Below are positions 15,771 through 23,811 of a DNA stretch of 36,069 nt, in pieces. The stretch lies in contig JAPLKA010000086.1 in assembly GCA_026388315.1 (NCBI GenBank), positions 1 to 36,069 of the forward strand, given 5' to 3'. This stretch comes from Pseudomonadota bacterium (lineage in GTDB: Bacteria > Desulfobacterota > Syntrophorhabdia > Syntrophorhabdales > Syntrophorhabdaceae). Numbering within the stretch: position 1 is the stretch's first letter; every line of letters starts with the position of its first letter. The notes under the pieces were generated by a model, which did no database searches, was not told the DNA's origin, and saw nothing but the letters and a program-made list of their open reading frames with translations. A program made the position numbers and the translations under genes.

Positions 15771-16055
15771 ATGAAAAGATTATGCGGTATTTTCCCATTT
15801 GTTATTGCTTTGTTTTCGCTTGCCATGCTTTCGGGCTGTGCCGGTCCATCCTCCGTCACGTATTCTACAGGTGACGGTTGGTTTGAAACCTCTTCTGAAA
15901 CAGTGGAATACGATGGCAGAGGCGGGTCAAGGGTTGTAGCCGAAGATGGTCTGCCGCTTGAGGATGCAAGCGGTTTTAAGGAAGAACAGAATCTTACTGA
16001 TTATGGACTTGGCAGGGAGTATGGACTCGAGGAAGGCCGGGGGCTGATGCCCTAA
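15771..16055 (+). CDS. Small putative lipoprotein
   Basis: From ATG 15771 the product is 94 residues. It starts MKRLCGIFPFVIALFSLAML and carries a lipobox LSGC, so Cys24 would be lipidated and the mature protein anchored in a membrane outside the cytoplasm. The mature part (about 70 residues) is acidic and Gly-rich (YDGRGGSRVVAEDG, GLGREYGLEEGRG) with no recognised domain. An in-frame ATG 36 bases upstream would put charged residues before the signal peptide and is rejected. The ribosome site is weak (GTGAGAA). It stands alone, facing the convergent Ntn-hydrolase gene. Confidence 0.7.
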   Translation: MKRLCGIFPFVIALFSLAMLSGCAGPSSVTYSTGDGWFETSSETVEYDGRGGSRVVAEDGLPLEDASGFKEEQNLTDYGLGREYGLEEGRGLMP

Positions 16056-16171
16056 CAAACATCCCCGCACCCCAACCTCCCCTGTTGCGCAAGAAACCTC
16101 TTTTTACTATTAAGCGCCGTACATCAGGGATATCCCTTATGTATCATAAGTTACTGTTTTTCACCAATTTT

Positions 16172-17032
16172 TCACTCTGAACCAGACACAGAGAATAACG
16201 AAAAATCTAATTTTCCTGTAAAAATGCTATCCGGTTCATCCGGATTTGAAATCTTCATGTATATTTCTGGTAAACCTGACACAGGGATGGATACAATAAA
16301 GCTTGCCAGGGTACGCACTTTGCCGGATGTACTTCCCGTCCTCCATAGAGCATAATCAGACCCCCCTGCCCTGTCTTCGCTTATCATGATAAAATCATTC
16401 ATGGTAAATGGTTTTTCAGACGAAGTCAGATAATTTTGGATGCGTTTGAGTCTGGCTTCACTATTCACACTTCTGTGTTCATTAGCCTGGGTCAAATTCG
16501 CATCTGTATAATGGTTTGCAAAAGCCAGTATCCCATTCTCAATGTCTTTTATTGCTATTTTACCGCCGGGAGCCACTTCAATCATGGCAACCCTTGAAGA
16601 ATCGGCAACCATATATAAAGCAGGGTGACTTTTTATGAAAATATCCCGACGTGACAAAACAGCATTGACAGAATCAAATGTTGTAAGGATTCTCTCTGTT
16701 GTATCTTCAGTTGCTACATGTCTTTTTTCTCTTGGTACACTGGTTACCGAAGCGTTTAAAACTGCCAGTCCCTTCTCATTGATGCCGCCAACAATATACC
16801 CATCGACTTCAGCGTCATAAAGACCAAAGACATTAAAACCATTGAGAGGGAAAAGAAGTCTCGGATGTGTTGAAAGATTCGGGGAGTTATCACGGTTTTT
16901 TGCAATGATGGTTCCTTTAATATTTACCTTCTGTCCTGTGGCGCCCCAGACGGTACATCCCCGGGCAGATGGCACATTTATAATCAACACTGCCCCTATA
17001 ATAAGGAAGAAAAAAATGATCCGGACTCTCAT
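16172..17032 (-). CDS. Secreted linear-amide hydrolase (choloylglycine hydrolase/C45 Ntn-hydrolase type)
   Basis: From ATG 17032 the protein is 286 residues. A hydrophobic signal segment (IIFFFLIIGAVLIINVPSARG) ends directly at CTVWGATG, placing Cys26 as the likely N-terminal nucleophile exposed by processing. GTIIAKNRDN follows, as in choloylglycine hydrolases and C45 acyltransferase-like Ntn-hydrolases, where the Arg-Asp pair lies in the active site. Later, YIVGGINEKGLAVLNASV and FANHYTD match the family layout. Known members cleave linear amides such as penicillin V, bile-salt conjugates or carcinine; the substrate here is unknown. An upstream in-frame GTG at 17056 would add eight polar residues and looks less likely. 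It is the last gene of the minus run after a 240-base gap from the larger lipoprotein. Confidence 0.78.
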   Translation of the reverse strand: MRVRIIFFFLIIGAVLIINVPSARGCTVWGATGQKVNIKGTIIAKNRDNSPNLSTHPRLLFPLNGFNVFGLYDAEVDGYIVGGINEKGLAVLNASVTSVPREKRHVATEDTTERILTTFDSVNAVLSRRDIFIKSHPALYMVADSSRVAMIEVAPGGKIAIKDIENGILAFANHYTDANLTQANEHRSVNSEARLKRIQNYLTSSEKPFTMNDFIMISEDRAGGSDYALWRTGSTSGKVRTLASFIVSIPVSGLPEIYMKISNPDEPDSIFTGKLDFSLFSVSGSE

Positions 17033-17271
17033 GCATACACCCTGTTGTTCTTCCACCCCTTTTTTCCTATCATCCCGTGAGGCAGATAGAACATCCCAAC
17101 TTTTCCGGACACTGGTTTACAGACATGAGGCTTTATGTCGGCATCGGAAGTTAGGGACCGCATAAATGCATTATATCACAATAAACTAATTTCATTGAAA
17201 AATCCTTATTTTTGATCTCAGTAGCCAGATACCTTATCTCAGATTGAATAAAAATCTGCCACCTGTAATTG

Positions 17272-18606
17272 TTAATCTGAAATCCCCAGTCCCAAATCCC
17301 GGATTACCTTCTCTGCTAAAATCTTTGCGGCTTTTGTCAATTCAGCCCTGAGAATGAGAGGGCCATCGGCACTGCAATATGCAGCAAATTGACGGCATTC
17401 GGAAGATACGGGTACAGGTAAAATATAGCGATCCCTGCCGCGGGGTCTCCCTTTCTGTAAAAATGTGTACTGCAGAATAGAATCAGAGATATATTTCTCT
17501 GTCATAACATCCTGCAGGCGGGCACGCATTTCCACCTCAACGCAGAAAGTCCAGTTTTCGTTACATTCACGGAGGACAACCCTCTGGATATTGGCATACA
17601 GGATACCCCTCAAATCCTTATCCTTCGCTACCTGCAACGCGCCATCATTTACAGACAGATCTGGCTGTTTTGCTATTTCCCGGATGTGCCGGCTCTTTAA
17701 AAGTGCCCTTGTTACCTCGGTTATCAGGTCAAAATACTGAAATTCCTTTGCGATTATTTCCATGCATGGGGTCCAGACAAAAACTCCATAAGGATAAAAC
17801 GGCAGATAAAATGGTACACTCAGCGGGCCACCCGCAAAAAAGGCATAATTAGGAAGGACAACACGATCCCTGCTCATTTCAATCCAGTCAGGAGAATCGG
17901 GGCTAAGCTGGCCTGATATTTCAGCGCCTATATATGTTAAGCGTTGGACATTTGTCCTATCAGGCATGCCGTATCTTTCCATAATAGCTGTTTTTACTGA
18001 ACCATATTGACTAAAATCAGTTTGAGCCACCATTGAAGCCGATTCTGTCTCGTCAACAACGTGAACATCTGTACACTCCTCAACATTCCATGACAATTCC
18101 GCTTGACCTTTACATGAAAAAGAAAAGGAGCCTATATACAGCAAAGAGCTGCCCTTCGGTACACGGAACCAGAAGGTGGAAAGGCTCATGGTTTTTCCGA
18201 ATATCTGACGGGTCAATTTACCGGTCTCTGCATCAATTTTGTCCGGCCCGGCATCCTGAGCCGTGTAACCCGGGATAACAGTAAAGTGATAGGTGCCTGG
18301 TTCCAGAACGAAATATGCCCACCCTTTTGTTCTTGCTTCTGAAGAGGGAAATGAAGTAAGCGTGTATTCTTTCGGTATTTCATCCCTGTCCAGATTTGCC
18401 ATTTCTATAAAAAAATCAGAGTCTTTCAAGGGGCTGTCAACCATGTCACCGGAAAATTTTAAAAGAACGATTGATTTGTTATGAAGCCTTATCGCCTCAG
18501 CCTTGGATGATCCTGGTGGCCCGATGGTTGTGCATCCATGGAGAAGTGTTGCAAGTATTGCAGCCGCAATGAAACAAATAAGTACTTTTTGGAGATGCAT
18601 TGTCAT
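17272..18606 (-). CDS. Putative lipoprotein of unknown function, 444 aa
   Basis: I do not recognise this protein. From the ATG at 18606 it starts MTMHLQKVLICFIAAAILA and has a lipobox LLHGC, so it is probably a lipid-anchored envelope protein. An in-frame start at 18801 would run 65 residues through the divergent promoter and into the opposite gene, and is rejected. The mature part shows beta-rich stretches (RLHNKSIVLLKFSG, GWAYFVLEPGTYHFTVIPGY, KGSSLLYIGSFSFSCKG) and a C-terminal half with alternating strands and helices (VEVEMRARLQDV, TKAAKILAEKVIRDLGL). The repeated strand patterns suggest two or three carbohydrate- or protein-binding-like domains, but no name is justified. It is divergent from the acyl-CoA-synthetase-like/GNAT gene. 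Confidence 0.75.
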   Translation of the reverse strand: MTMHLQKVLICFIAAAILATLLHGCTTIGPPGSSKAEAIRLHNKSIVLLKFSGDMVDSPLKDSDFFIEMANLDRDEIPKEYTLTSFPSSEARTKGWAYFVLEPGTYHFTVIPGYTAQDAGPDKIDAETGKLTRQIFGKTMSLSTFWFRVPKGSSLLYIGSFSFSCKGQAELSWNVEECTDVHVVDETESASMVAQTDFSQYGSVKTAIMERYGMPDRTNVQRLTYIGAEISGQLSPDSPDWIEMSRDRVVLPNYAFFAGGPLSVPFYLPFYPYGVFVWTPCMEIIAKEFQYFDLITEVTRALLKSRHIREIAKQPDLSVNDGALQVAKDKDLRGILYANIQRVVLRECNENWTFCVEVEMRARLQDVMTEKYISDSILQYTFLQKGRPRGRDRYILPVPVSSECRQFAAYCSADGPLILRAELTKAAKILAEKVIRDLGLGISD

Positions 18607-18670
18607 GAAAAACATAACAGAGCAGAGGTTTGAATTCAAGGAGCTTCTTGTAGTTAATAATTGTATACCG

Positions 18671-18699
18671 TTGCATACTTTTTGCGCTAATGCTATCCT
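18671..18699 (+). promoter_or_regulatory. Candidate promoter of the synthetase-like/GNAT gene
   Basis: TTGCAT (18671-18676), a 17-base spacer and TATCCT (18694-18699) lie about 40 bases before the GTG start, in the gap divergent from the large lipoprotein gene. Confidence 0.45.
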
Positions 18700-18738
18700 G
18701 AAAGACAAGCAATTAAGTGATTGAGAGGGTGAAAGGCT

Positions 18739-21180
18739 GTGGGCGATCTGAAAAAAATGTTTGATCCTGAAACGGTCGTTTTTGTTGGCGCTGACGACCA
18801 TGAGGGTTCTATTGAAAGGGCAATACTCGACAACCTCCTTTCATCGCATAAAAGGCGTCTGTATGCTGTCAACAGTAACAAAAGCAAGGCGCTCCATCTC
18901 GATTGCCGCCCCACTGTGGGTGATATTGATGACCATATCGACCTTGCCGTCATCGTAGCGCCGGACGAATCTGTTCTCAACAGAATTGAGGAGTGTGCCA
19001 AAAAAGGTGTTGAAGGAGCAGTTGTCATATCTACAGGACCCCGGACATCCACGAATGACAGGAAATGTTTTGAAGCACGCATATGGGAGATCAGAAAAAA
19101 CTCCGGTATGAGGATTATCGGTCCTGACAGCAACGGTATTATTCTGCCTAATACCAGCCTGAAAGCAACGTTTCTCAAGGCGGATCCTGCCCCGGGAAGT
19201 ACGGCCTTTATCTCCCAGAGCAGCACCATAGGAAATGCCATGTTGTATCGGGGGGTTGCTCATCGCATCGGTTTCAGCATGTTCATTTCTCTCGGCTCTA
19301 TGGTTGATGTAGATTTTGCCGATATTATTGATTTTCTACAGGAAGACTATTTTACAAAAAGTATTATGCTTTATGTGGAACATATCAGAGATGCAAAGAA
19401 ATTCTTAAGCGCCTCACGCTGTTTCGCACGAAACAAGCCTATCGTTGTTCTGAAACCGGGCAGATACCCCCAAAGCGCAGAGGCACTCACTGCTCATGCA
19501 GGCAAGGAGACCGGAACGGATGCTGTTTATGATGCCGCGTTCAAACGCGTCGGCATAGTCAGAGCTAAGGAAACCGAGGATTTCTTTGATACCGCTGAGG
19601 TTCTTGTTTCGAAATCTCTTCCTAGGGGGTCAAGGCTTGCCGTTATTACAAATTCAGGGGGCATAGGTATTATTATTTGCGATACCCTGACAGAACAGAA
19701 AGGACGACTCGCCGGATTATCAGAGGTCAGCGTTGAAAGACTTAGCCGGATAATACCCGGTTCATGGAGCGTTAGGAACCCTCTTGACATTCTGGAGGAT
19801 GCAGATGTGGAAAGATATGTTGAGGTAACCGATATTTGCATGAAAGACGAAGGTGTTGACGGTATAATCGTCGTCTATGCACCGACTTCACATTGTGATC
19901 CGTCAGAACTGGCAAAGAGCTTGGCAGGGCTCTCAAAGAAGACAGCAAAACCGCTAATAGCTGTATGGATGGGCGGCCAATATTCGAGTGAAGGCATAGA
20001 TTATTTCCGGGAGGCCGCAGTGCCTGTTTATGAAACGCCGGAAGACGCCGTCAGGGCATATATGTATATGTATAATTACCATCAGGGCATCGAATTGCTC
20101 AACGAGACGCCGGAAGAGGTCCCTCAAAATGAAATGCGATTAACAAACCATCTGAGAGTTATTGTCCGCAATGCGATAAGAGATGGCAAAGAAATTTTTG
20201 CCGGAGAAGATGTGGTCGGTTTTCTCGGAAACTATGGCATTCCCGTTCTTAAAGGAACTCTCCATGGTGAAAAAAATGTGGCGCAAGAGAACATAATTGA
20301 TGAATGGGCGTTGAGATGCATAAGAGATGTTGATTTCGGTGCTGTTATCCTTTTGATATCCATGAGCAGTAAAATGCGGAGCCGAACCGGTTTTGCCGTT
20401 GGGTTGCCTCCTCTCAACCGCGTGCTCGCAAGGCGTTTGATGGAAGAGGCAGAATTCCCAATGGAACACAGGTTTGTTGTAAAGCAAATGGAAGAGACTC
20501 TTATAAATTTTTCCAATCTCATTGCCGATTTTCCCGAATTTACCGAGATAGAAATAGAATCTGTTGTAATAGCTGATAACAAGATGTACGCAAAGAGTGC
20601 GACTATTCAGATAGATAAGGGCTATCAAAAAGGCATCGTTCAATATCCACACCTCGTTATTATGCCCTATCCGTCACGGTATATCATGCCGTGGAAACTC
20701 CGTGACGGAAGAGACGTTATATTAAGACCTCTCAGAGCTGAGGACGAACCTCTGATAAAGGAAATGATGTCTTCTTTATCGGAAGAGACGCTACGGGTGA
20801 GGTTTTTTGTTGTCATGGAGATTAATCACAGAATGCTCATGCAATTTTGCAACATAGATTACGACAGGGAGATAGCAATTGTTGCCGAATTAAAAGATGG
20901 CGACAGCAAGAGGATCATAGGCGGCGGGCGGCTCATAGTCGAGCCGGATTCTGAAAGCGGCCAATTCGCACTTCTCGTTTCTGACGATTTTCAAAGACAG
21001 GGGATGGGCGAGAAGTTCCTTGATATTACAATAGGTATTGCACAGGACAAGGGATTGCGGGAGATTTACGGCATTGTACTAACTGAAAATGATAAAATGC
21101 TCGAATTAAGCAGGAAAATGGGATTCAAATCATCCAAACTACCTGACGGCATCACCAGAGTATCGCTGGAATTAAAATAA
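18739..21180 (+). CDS. Acyl-CoA synthetase (ADP-forming)-like / GNAT acetyltransferase fusion with reduced ATP-grasp region
   Basis: The 813-residue protein is built like the Pat/YfiQ protein acetyltransferases. Residues about 1-120 are a CoA-binding Rossmann domain (ETVVFVGADDHEGSIE). The succinyl-CoA-ligase-like domains follow to about 450, with the position of the phospho-histidine kept as His253 in TAHAGKETG. From about 655 to the end there is a GNAT domain (DVILRPLRAEDEPLIKEM), with the acetyl-CoA loop QRQGMGE. Between them, only about 150 residues remain for the ATP-grasp domain. Its start (NYGIPVLKG) and end (GLPPLNRVLARRLMEE) are present, but the central nucleotide-binding part, with the usual THKSDVGGV signature, is missing. 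It therefore probably acetylates lysines, perhaps on metabolic enzymes, and likely lacks ligase activity. GTG start; GAAAGG precedes it. Confidence 0.88.
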   Translation: MGDLKKMFDPETVVFVGADDHEGSIERAILDNLLSSHKRRLYAVNSNKSKALHLDCRPTVGDIDDHIDLAVIVAPDESVLNRIEECAKKGVEGAVVISTGPRTSTNDRKCFEARIWEIRKNSGMRIIGPDSNGIILPNTSLKATFLKADPAPGSTAFISQSSTIGNAMLYRGVAHRIGFSMFISLGSMVDVDFADIIDFLQEDYFTKSIMLYVEHIRDAKKFLSASRCFARNKPIVVLKPGRYPQSAEALTAHAGKETGTDAVYDAAFKRVGIVRAKETEDFFDTAEVLVSKSLPRGSRLAVITNSGGIGIIICDTLTEQKGRLAGLSEVSVERLSRIIPGSWSVRNPLDILEDADVERYVEVTDICMKDEGVDGIIVVYAPTSHCDPSELAKSLAGLSKKTAKPLIAVWMGGQYSSEGIDYFREAAVPVYETPEDAVRAYMYMYNYHQGIELLNETPEEVPQNEMRLTNHLRVIVRNAIRDGKEIFAGEDVVGFLGNYGIPVLKGTLHGEKNVAQENIIDEWALRCIRDVDFGAVILLISMSSKMRSRTGFAVGLPPLNRVLARRLMEEAEFPMEHRFVVKQMEETLINFSNLIADFPEFTEIEIESVVIADNKMYAKSATIQIDKGYQKGIVQYPHLVIMPYPSRYIMPWKLRDGRDVILRPLRAEDEPLIKEMMSSLSEETLRVRFFVVMEINHRMLMQFCNIDYDREIAIVAELKDGDSKRIIGGGRLIVEPDSESGQFALLVSDDFQRQGMGEKFLDITIGIAQDKGLREIYGIVLTENDKMLELSRKMGFKSSKLPDGITRVSLELK

Positions 21181-21204
21181 TTCAGTGAATAGTCGTTTTT
21201 TACC

Positions 21205-21239
21205 TTTCACGTTTCACCTTTGCTATGAGCTATATACTT
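21205..21239. repeat. Heptamer-period tract before fabI
   Basis: Five consecutive 7-base units can be read: TTTCACG, TTTCACC, TTTGCTA, TGAGCTA, TATACTT. It runs into the fabI promoter. Confidence 0.55.
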
Positions 21240-21266
21240 GACAAGTTAACTTTTCAAGATATACTT
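21235..21266 (+). promoter_or_regulatory. fabI promoter with overlapping palindromes
   Basis: The consensus -35 TTGACA (21238-21243) is followed after 16 bases by TATACT (21260-21265). ACTTGACAAGT (21236-21246, a 5+1+5 palindrome) covers the -35, and AAGTTAACTT (21243-21252) is a perfect 10-bp palindrome within the spacer. This layout suits a repressor site. Confidence 0.6.
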
Positions 21267-21298
21267 GAAAAACAACGAATTAAAAAAAGGGGTGTATT

Positions 21299-22123
21299 AT
21301 GAAAAAGAAACATCATAAGAAAAACAGGGATTTTGATCTTATCACCGGAAAACAGATAAACAAATTCCTGAAGGGCAAAAAAGGATTAATACTCGGTATA
21401 GCTAACGACAAAAGCATCGCATACGGATGTGCCAAGGTCGTACATGATCTCGGCGCTGAACTGGCGGTGACTTATCTGAACGAAAAGGCCTATCCTTATG
21501 TAGGGCCTCTTGCTGAACAGATGCAATGCCCCATCATCATGCCTTATAACGCTGAAATACCCAGCCAGTTGGAAGCTGTTTTTGAAAAAATATCGCAGAC
21601 ATGGGGAAGGCTTGATTTTGTGCTTCACAGTATTGCTTCAGCTCCAAAAGAAGATTTGCATGCCCGTGTGGTTGATTGTTCAAAAGAGGGTTTTCTGCTG
21701 GCCATGGAAGCTTCATGTTACTCATTGATTCAGACAGTCAGACTCTCTGAGCCTCTTATGGAGGAAGGCGGTTCGATACTTACCATGACCTTTTACGGCT
21801 CAGAGAAGGTGGTTGCAAATTACAACATCATGGGGCCTGTAAAGGCTGCCCTGGAAAGCACCGTCAGATATATGGCAGCGGAGCTTGGTCCAAAAATGAT
21901 CCGGGTTAATTCAATTTCACCCGGGCCCATATTAACAAGGGCTGGTTCAGGTATAGGCCACTTTGACGAACTGATGGAGCATGCCGTTTCCATTGCCCCT
22001 GAGCATCATCTGGTTACAATTGAGGATGTCGGGGCTTTAGCCGCCTTTCTTGTAAGCGACAGGGCACAAAGCATCACAGGAGGCGTCCACTATATTGATG
22101 GTGGATTTCATATTGTAGGGTAA
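21299..22123 (+). CDS. fabI: Enoyl-[acyl-carrier-protein] reductase, FabI type
   Basis: The 274-residue protein is a FabI-type short-chain dehydrogenase. KGLILGIANDKSIAYG is the family's divergent nucleotide-binding start; the catalytic pair is the Tyr of NYNIMGPVK with Lys six residues later, and FYGSEK holds the earlier conserved Tyr. RVNSISPGPILTRAGSGI and GVHYIDGGFHIVG complete the fold. FabI reduces trans-2-enoyl-ACP in the last step of each fatty-acid elongation cycle, using NADH or NADPH. About 24 residues rich in Lys and His (MKKKHHKKNRDF) precede the normal FabI start; the ribosome site AAAAGGGG before this ATG and lack of an internal Met support it as real. It stands alone under its own promoter. 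Confidence 0.93.
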   Translation: MKKKHHKKNRDFDLITGKQINKFLKGKKGLILGIANDKSIAYGCAKVVHDLGAELAVTYLNEKAYPYVGPLAEQMQCPIIMPYNAEIPSQLEAVFEKISQTWGRLDFVLHSIASAPKEDLHARVVDCSKEGFLLAMEASCYSLIQTVRLSEPLMEEGGSILTMTFYGSEKVVANYNIMGPVKAALESTVRYMAAELGPKMIRVNSISPGPILTRAGSGIGHFDELMEHAVSIAPEHHLVTIEDVGALAAFLVSDRAQSITGGVHYIDGGFHIVG

Positions 22124-22145
22124 TAGATCATAGCAATCAAAAACT

Positions 22146-22206
22146 GTTCACGGTTCACAGTTCACGGCAATTGAGTATCCAATAAACAGAATCATGAGCC
22201 ATGAGC
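22146..22206. repeat. Heptamer repeats after fabI
   Basis: GTTCACG-GTTCACA-GTTCACG occupies 22146-22166, and CATGAGC-CATGAGC occupies 22193-22206. Both keep a strict 7-base period with different words. Confidence 0.7.
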
Positions 22207-22218
22207 TGAATTAGCTTC

Positions 22219-23154
22219 TCACACCTGAGGGGGCTTTTTCTTCTCCGGCGCAGGTTCCGGGGCAATCGGTATCCGCAGTTCCACTAAAGCACAGAAAACC
22301 CGCAGCTCATCAAGAAGTGTCACAAGGTCAGGCCTTGTGTATGTTGCGATGCCCATCTCAATGCGTGACTCTACGGATCGTAAGCTGGCAATCTGCTTCG
22401 TCATAGGTAGGGGCTTTGTTTTGCCCGGCTCCGGTTTGGGTTTTTTCCATGCGGTGAGCAATTTCTCAAGTGCGAGATAGGTCACTGGTGCCTTCATGAC
22501 GGCCTCAAAGATCTTATCACGGTCAGGACAATCGAGGTTCGAGGCGAAGAGATACCCCTGGGAAACAGGGAGGTTTCCTGCCCGGATTGCTACCTGAATC
22601 TCAGGAGGATTTTTCAAAAGTGAAACCGTGCGAAACAAGGTAGGATAAGACTTTCCGGAGATTTCAATGATGGTGTTCAATGTGAACACCGCTGCCTCCG
22701 ATAAAGTGTCGGGTTTCCGGTTGTACTTTATTAGGTCACTCATCACTCCATCCACATCATACCCTGTGTCAGGATGTTTCGCCTGAATATATGCCAATAT
22801 TCCTTTGGCTTGGTCCATGGGATTCAAGTCTTCACGTTGCAGGTTTTCTGTCAACTGATAGGCCACTATCTGATCCGCCTCGGTGATCGTATCTAAAACC
22901 CGTACCGGGATCAATGGAAGCACCAGCCTCAGTGCAGCCAGATAACGGCGTTCTCCGCAGAGAAGCAGGTATTTGCCGTCCTTCGGTGTTACAAGGACAG
23001 GCTCCAAGACACCCCGGTCTTTAATGGACTCCATAAGGGCTTTGAAGGAATCACTCTCCGTATCAATCCCTGAACGAATTTGTTCTTCCACAATAATGTC
23101 TTCCAGAGGCAGATACAAAAACTCCTGATTCTCAACTGTTTTCTTTGTTGCCAT
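22219..23154 (-). CDS. Orphan ParB/Spo0J-like protein
   Basis: The 311-residue protein has a ParB N-terminal domain: a start LPLEDIIVEEQIRS, then IKDRGVLEPVLVTP, the CTP-binding LLCGERRYLAAL box and YQLTENLQREDLNPMDQA. A central helix-turn-helix-like region follows (KSYPTLFRTVSLLKNPPEI, AIRAGNLPVSQGYLFA). The last 90 residues contain a Pro/Lys linker and a short helical tail ending in PAPEKKKPPQV. ParB proteins bind parS and slide as CTP-driven clamps. No parA lies beside it and it is outside any ori-like context, so it more likely comes from a plasmid, phage or integrated element, or regulates transcription. The site GAGGGGGAGA precedes the ATG. Confidence 0.85.
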   Translation of the reverse strand: MATKKTVENQEFLYLPLEDIIVEEQIRSGIDTESDSFKALMESIKDRGVLEPVLVTPKDGKYLLLCGERRYLAALRLVLPLIPVRVLDTITEADQIVAYQLTENLQREDLNPMDQAKGILAYIQAKHPDTGYDVDGVMSDLIKYNRKPDTLSEAAVFTLNTIIEISGKSYPTLFRTVSLLKNPPEIQVAIRAGNLPVSQGYLFASNLDCPDRDKIFEAVMKAPVTYLALEKLLTAWKKPKPEPGKTKPLPMTKQIASLRSVESRIEMGIATYTRPDLVTLLDELRVFCALVELRIPIAPEPAPEKKKPPQV

Positions 23155-23181
23155 CTTTCTCCCCCTCTTTTTAATTCAGTG

Positions 23182-23253
23182 GTTCGTACTTCGTCGTTCG
23201 TACTTCGTTAAGAGCCTTTCTCGATGTACTATGTACTATGTACTATATACTGT
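23182..23253. repeat. Heptamer repeats upstream of the ParB-like gene
   Basis: GTTCGTA-CTTCGTC-GTTCGTA-CTTCGTT fills 23182-23209; GTACTAT three times followed by ATACTGT fills 23226-23253. All units are exactly seven bases. Confidence 0.8.
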
Positions 23254-23319
23254 CTTGTAAATCTACCTCGATACTGTTCTTTATTGTAAATAATATTGTA
23301 AATCTGTCAAGTTTTTTTA

Positions 23320-23472
23320 ATGCCTATAGATGGAAAACAAGGGTTTGCTGATACGGTTAACTGTTTCTTCACTGTCGGAAAACAAGGGGAATATATAAAT
23401 TATGATATCTACGACTGGCGAGATGGTAAGAAGGTTGCCGAATATGCCTACGGCAAATTAATTATGAAATGA
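23320..23472 (+). pseudogene. Short ORF, possible gene remnant
   Basis: An ATG at 23320 opens 50 codons to TGA at 23470. The C-terminal part (YDIYDWRDGKKVAEYAYGKL) looks protein-like, with alternating aromatic and charged residues as in beta-repeat envelope proteins. No ribosome site is seen. It may be the end of a deleted gene. Around it, the 657-base gap between the two minus-strand genes otherwise holds only repeats and a terminator. Confidence 0.3.
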
Positions 23473-23673
23473 AACCCGAACGACAGATGTGGTGTATGCC
23501 TATAAATCCAGTATAGGCTCTTTTCAGCGAATCTGAGGATTACTGATTGAAATATCTAATTTATCAGGGGGGTGAGTCCTTTATAGAGAGTTATTACATC
23601 ACTGTTGCTTCGTGTATCAATACGGACAAGTTCTTCATCTCCTGCAAAGTTGATCCTTCAACTGTGTCACTTG

Positions 23674-23722
23674 TCATGTATCATATTTCGTGTCTCGTAT
23701 CTCGTGAAGCGTATCTCGTTAA
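23674..23722. repeat. Heptamer repeat tract
   Basis: Seven units in strict register: TCATGTA, TCATATT, TCGTGTC, TCGTATC, TCGTGAA, GCGTATC, TCGTTAA. They follow a loose TCrTrtn pattern. Confidence 0.75.
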
Positions 23723-23771
23723 AGATTCTTCTATGAGGCTTTTACATTTCACGAACAGCACTTTACGATTA

Positions 23772-23803
23772 ACAAAAAAACGACCTAAACACATAGGCCG
23801 TTT
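23772..23803 (-). terminator. Terminator of the 136-aa gene
   Basis: On the minus strand AAACGGCCTA pairs with TAGGTCGTTT (one mismatch) over a 6-base loop and is followed by a T-run, 9-40 bases after the stop of the gene at 23812. Confidence 0.75.
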
Positions 23804-23811
23804 GCAGTGCT

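Noticed and set aside
18607-18801. 65-residue N-terminal extension of the large lipoprotein
   Set aside because: It would bury the signal peptide and overlap the divergent gene and its promoter.
22146-23722. CRISPR array
   Set aside because: Repeat units are seven bases in tandem without spacers, and no cas gene is present.
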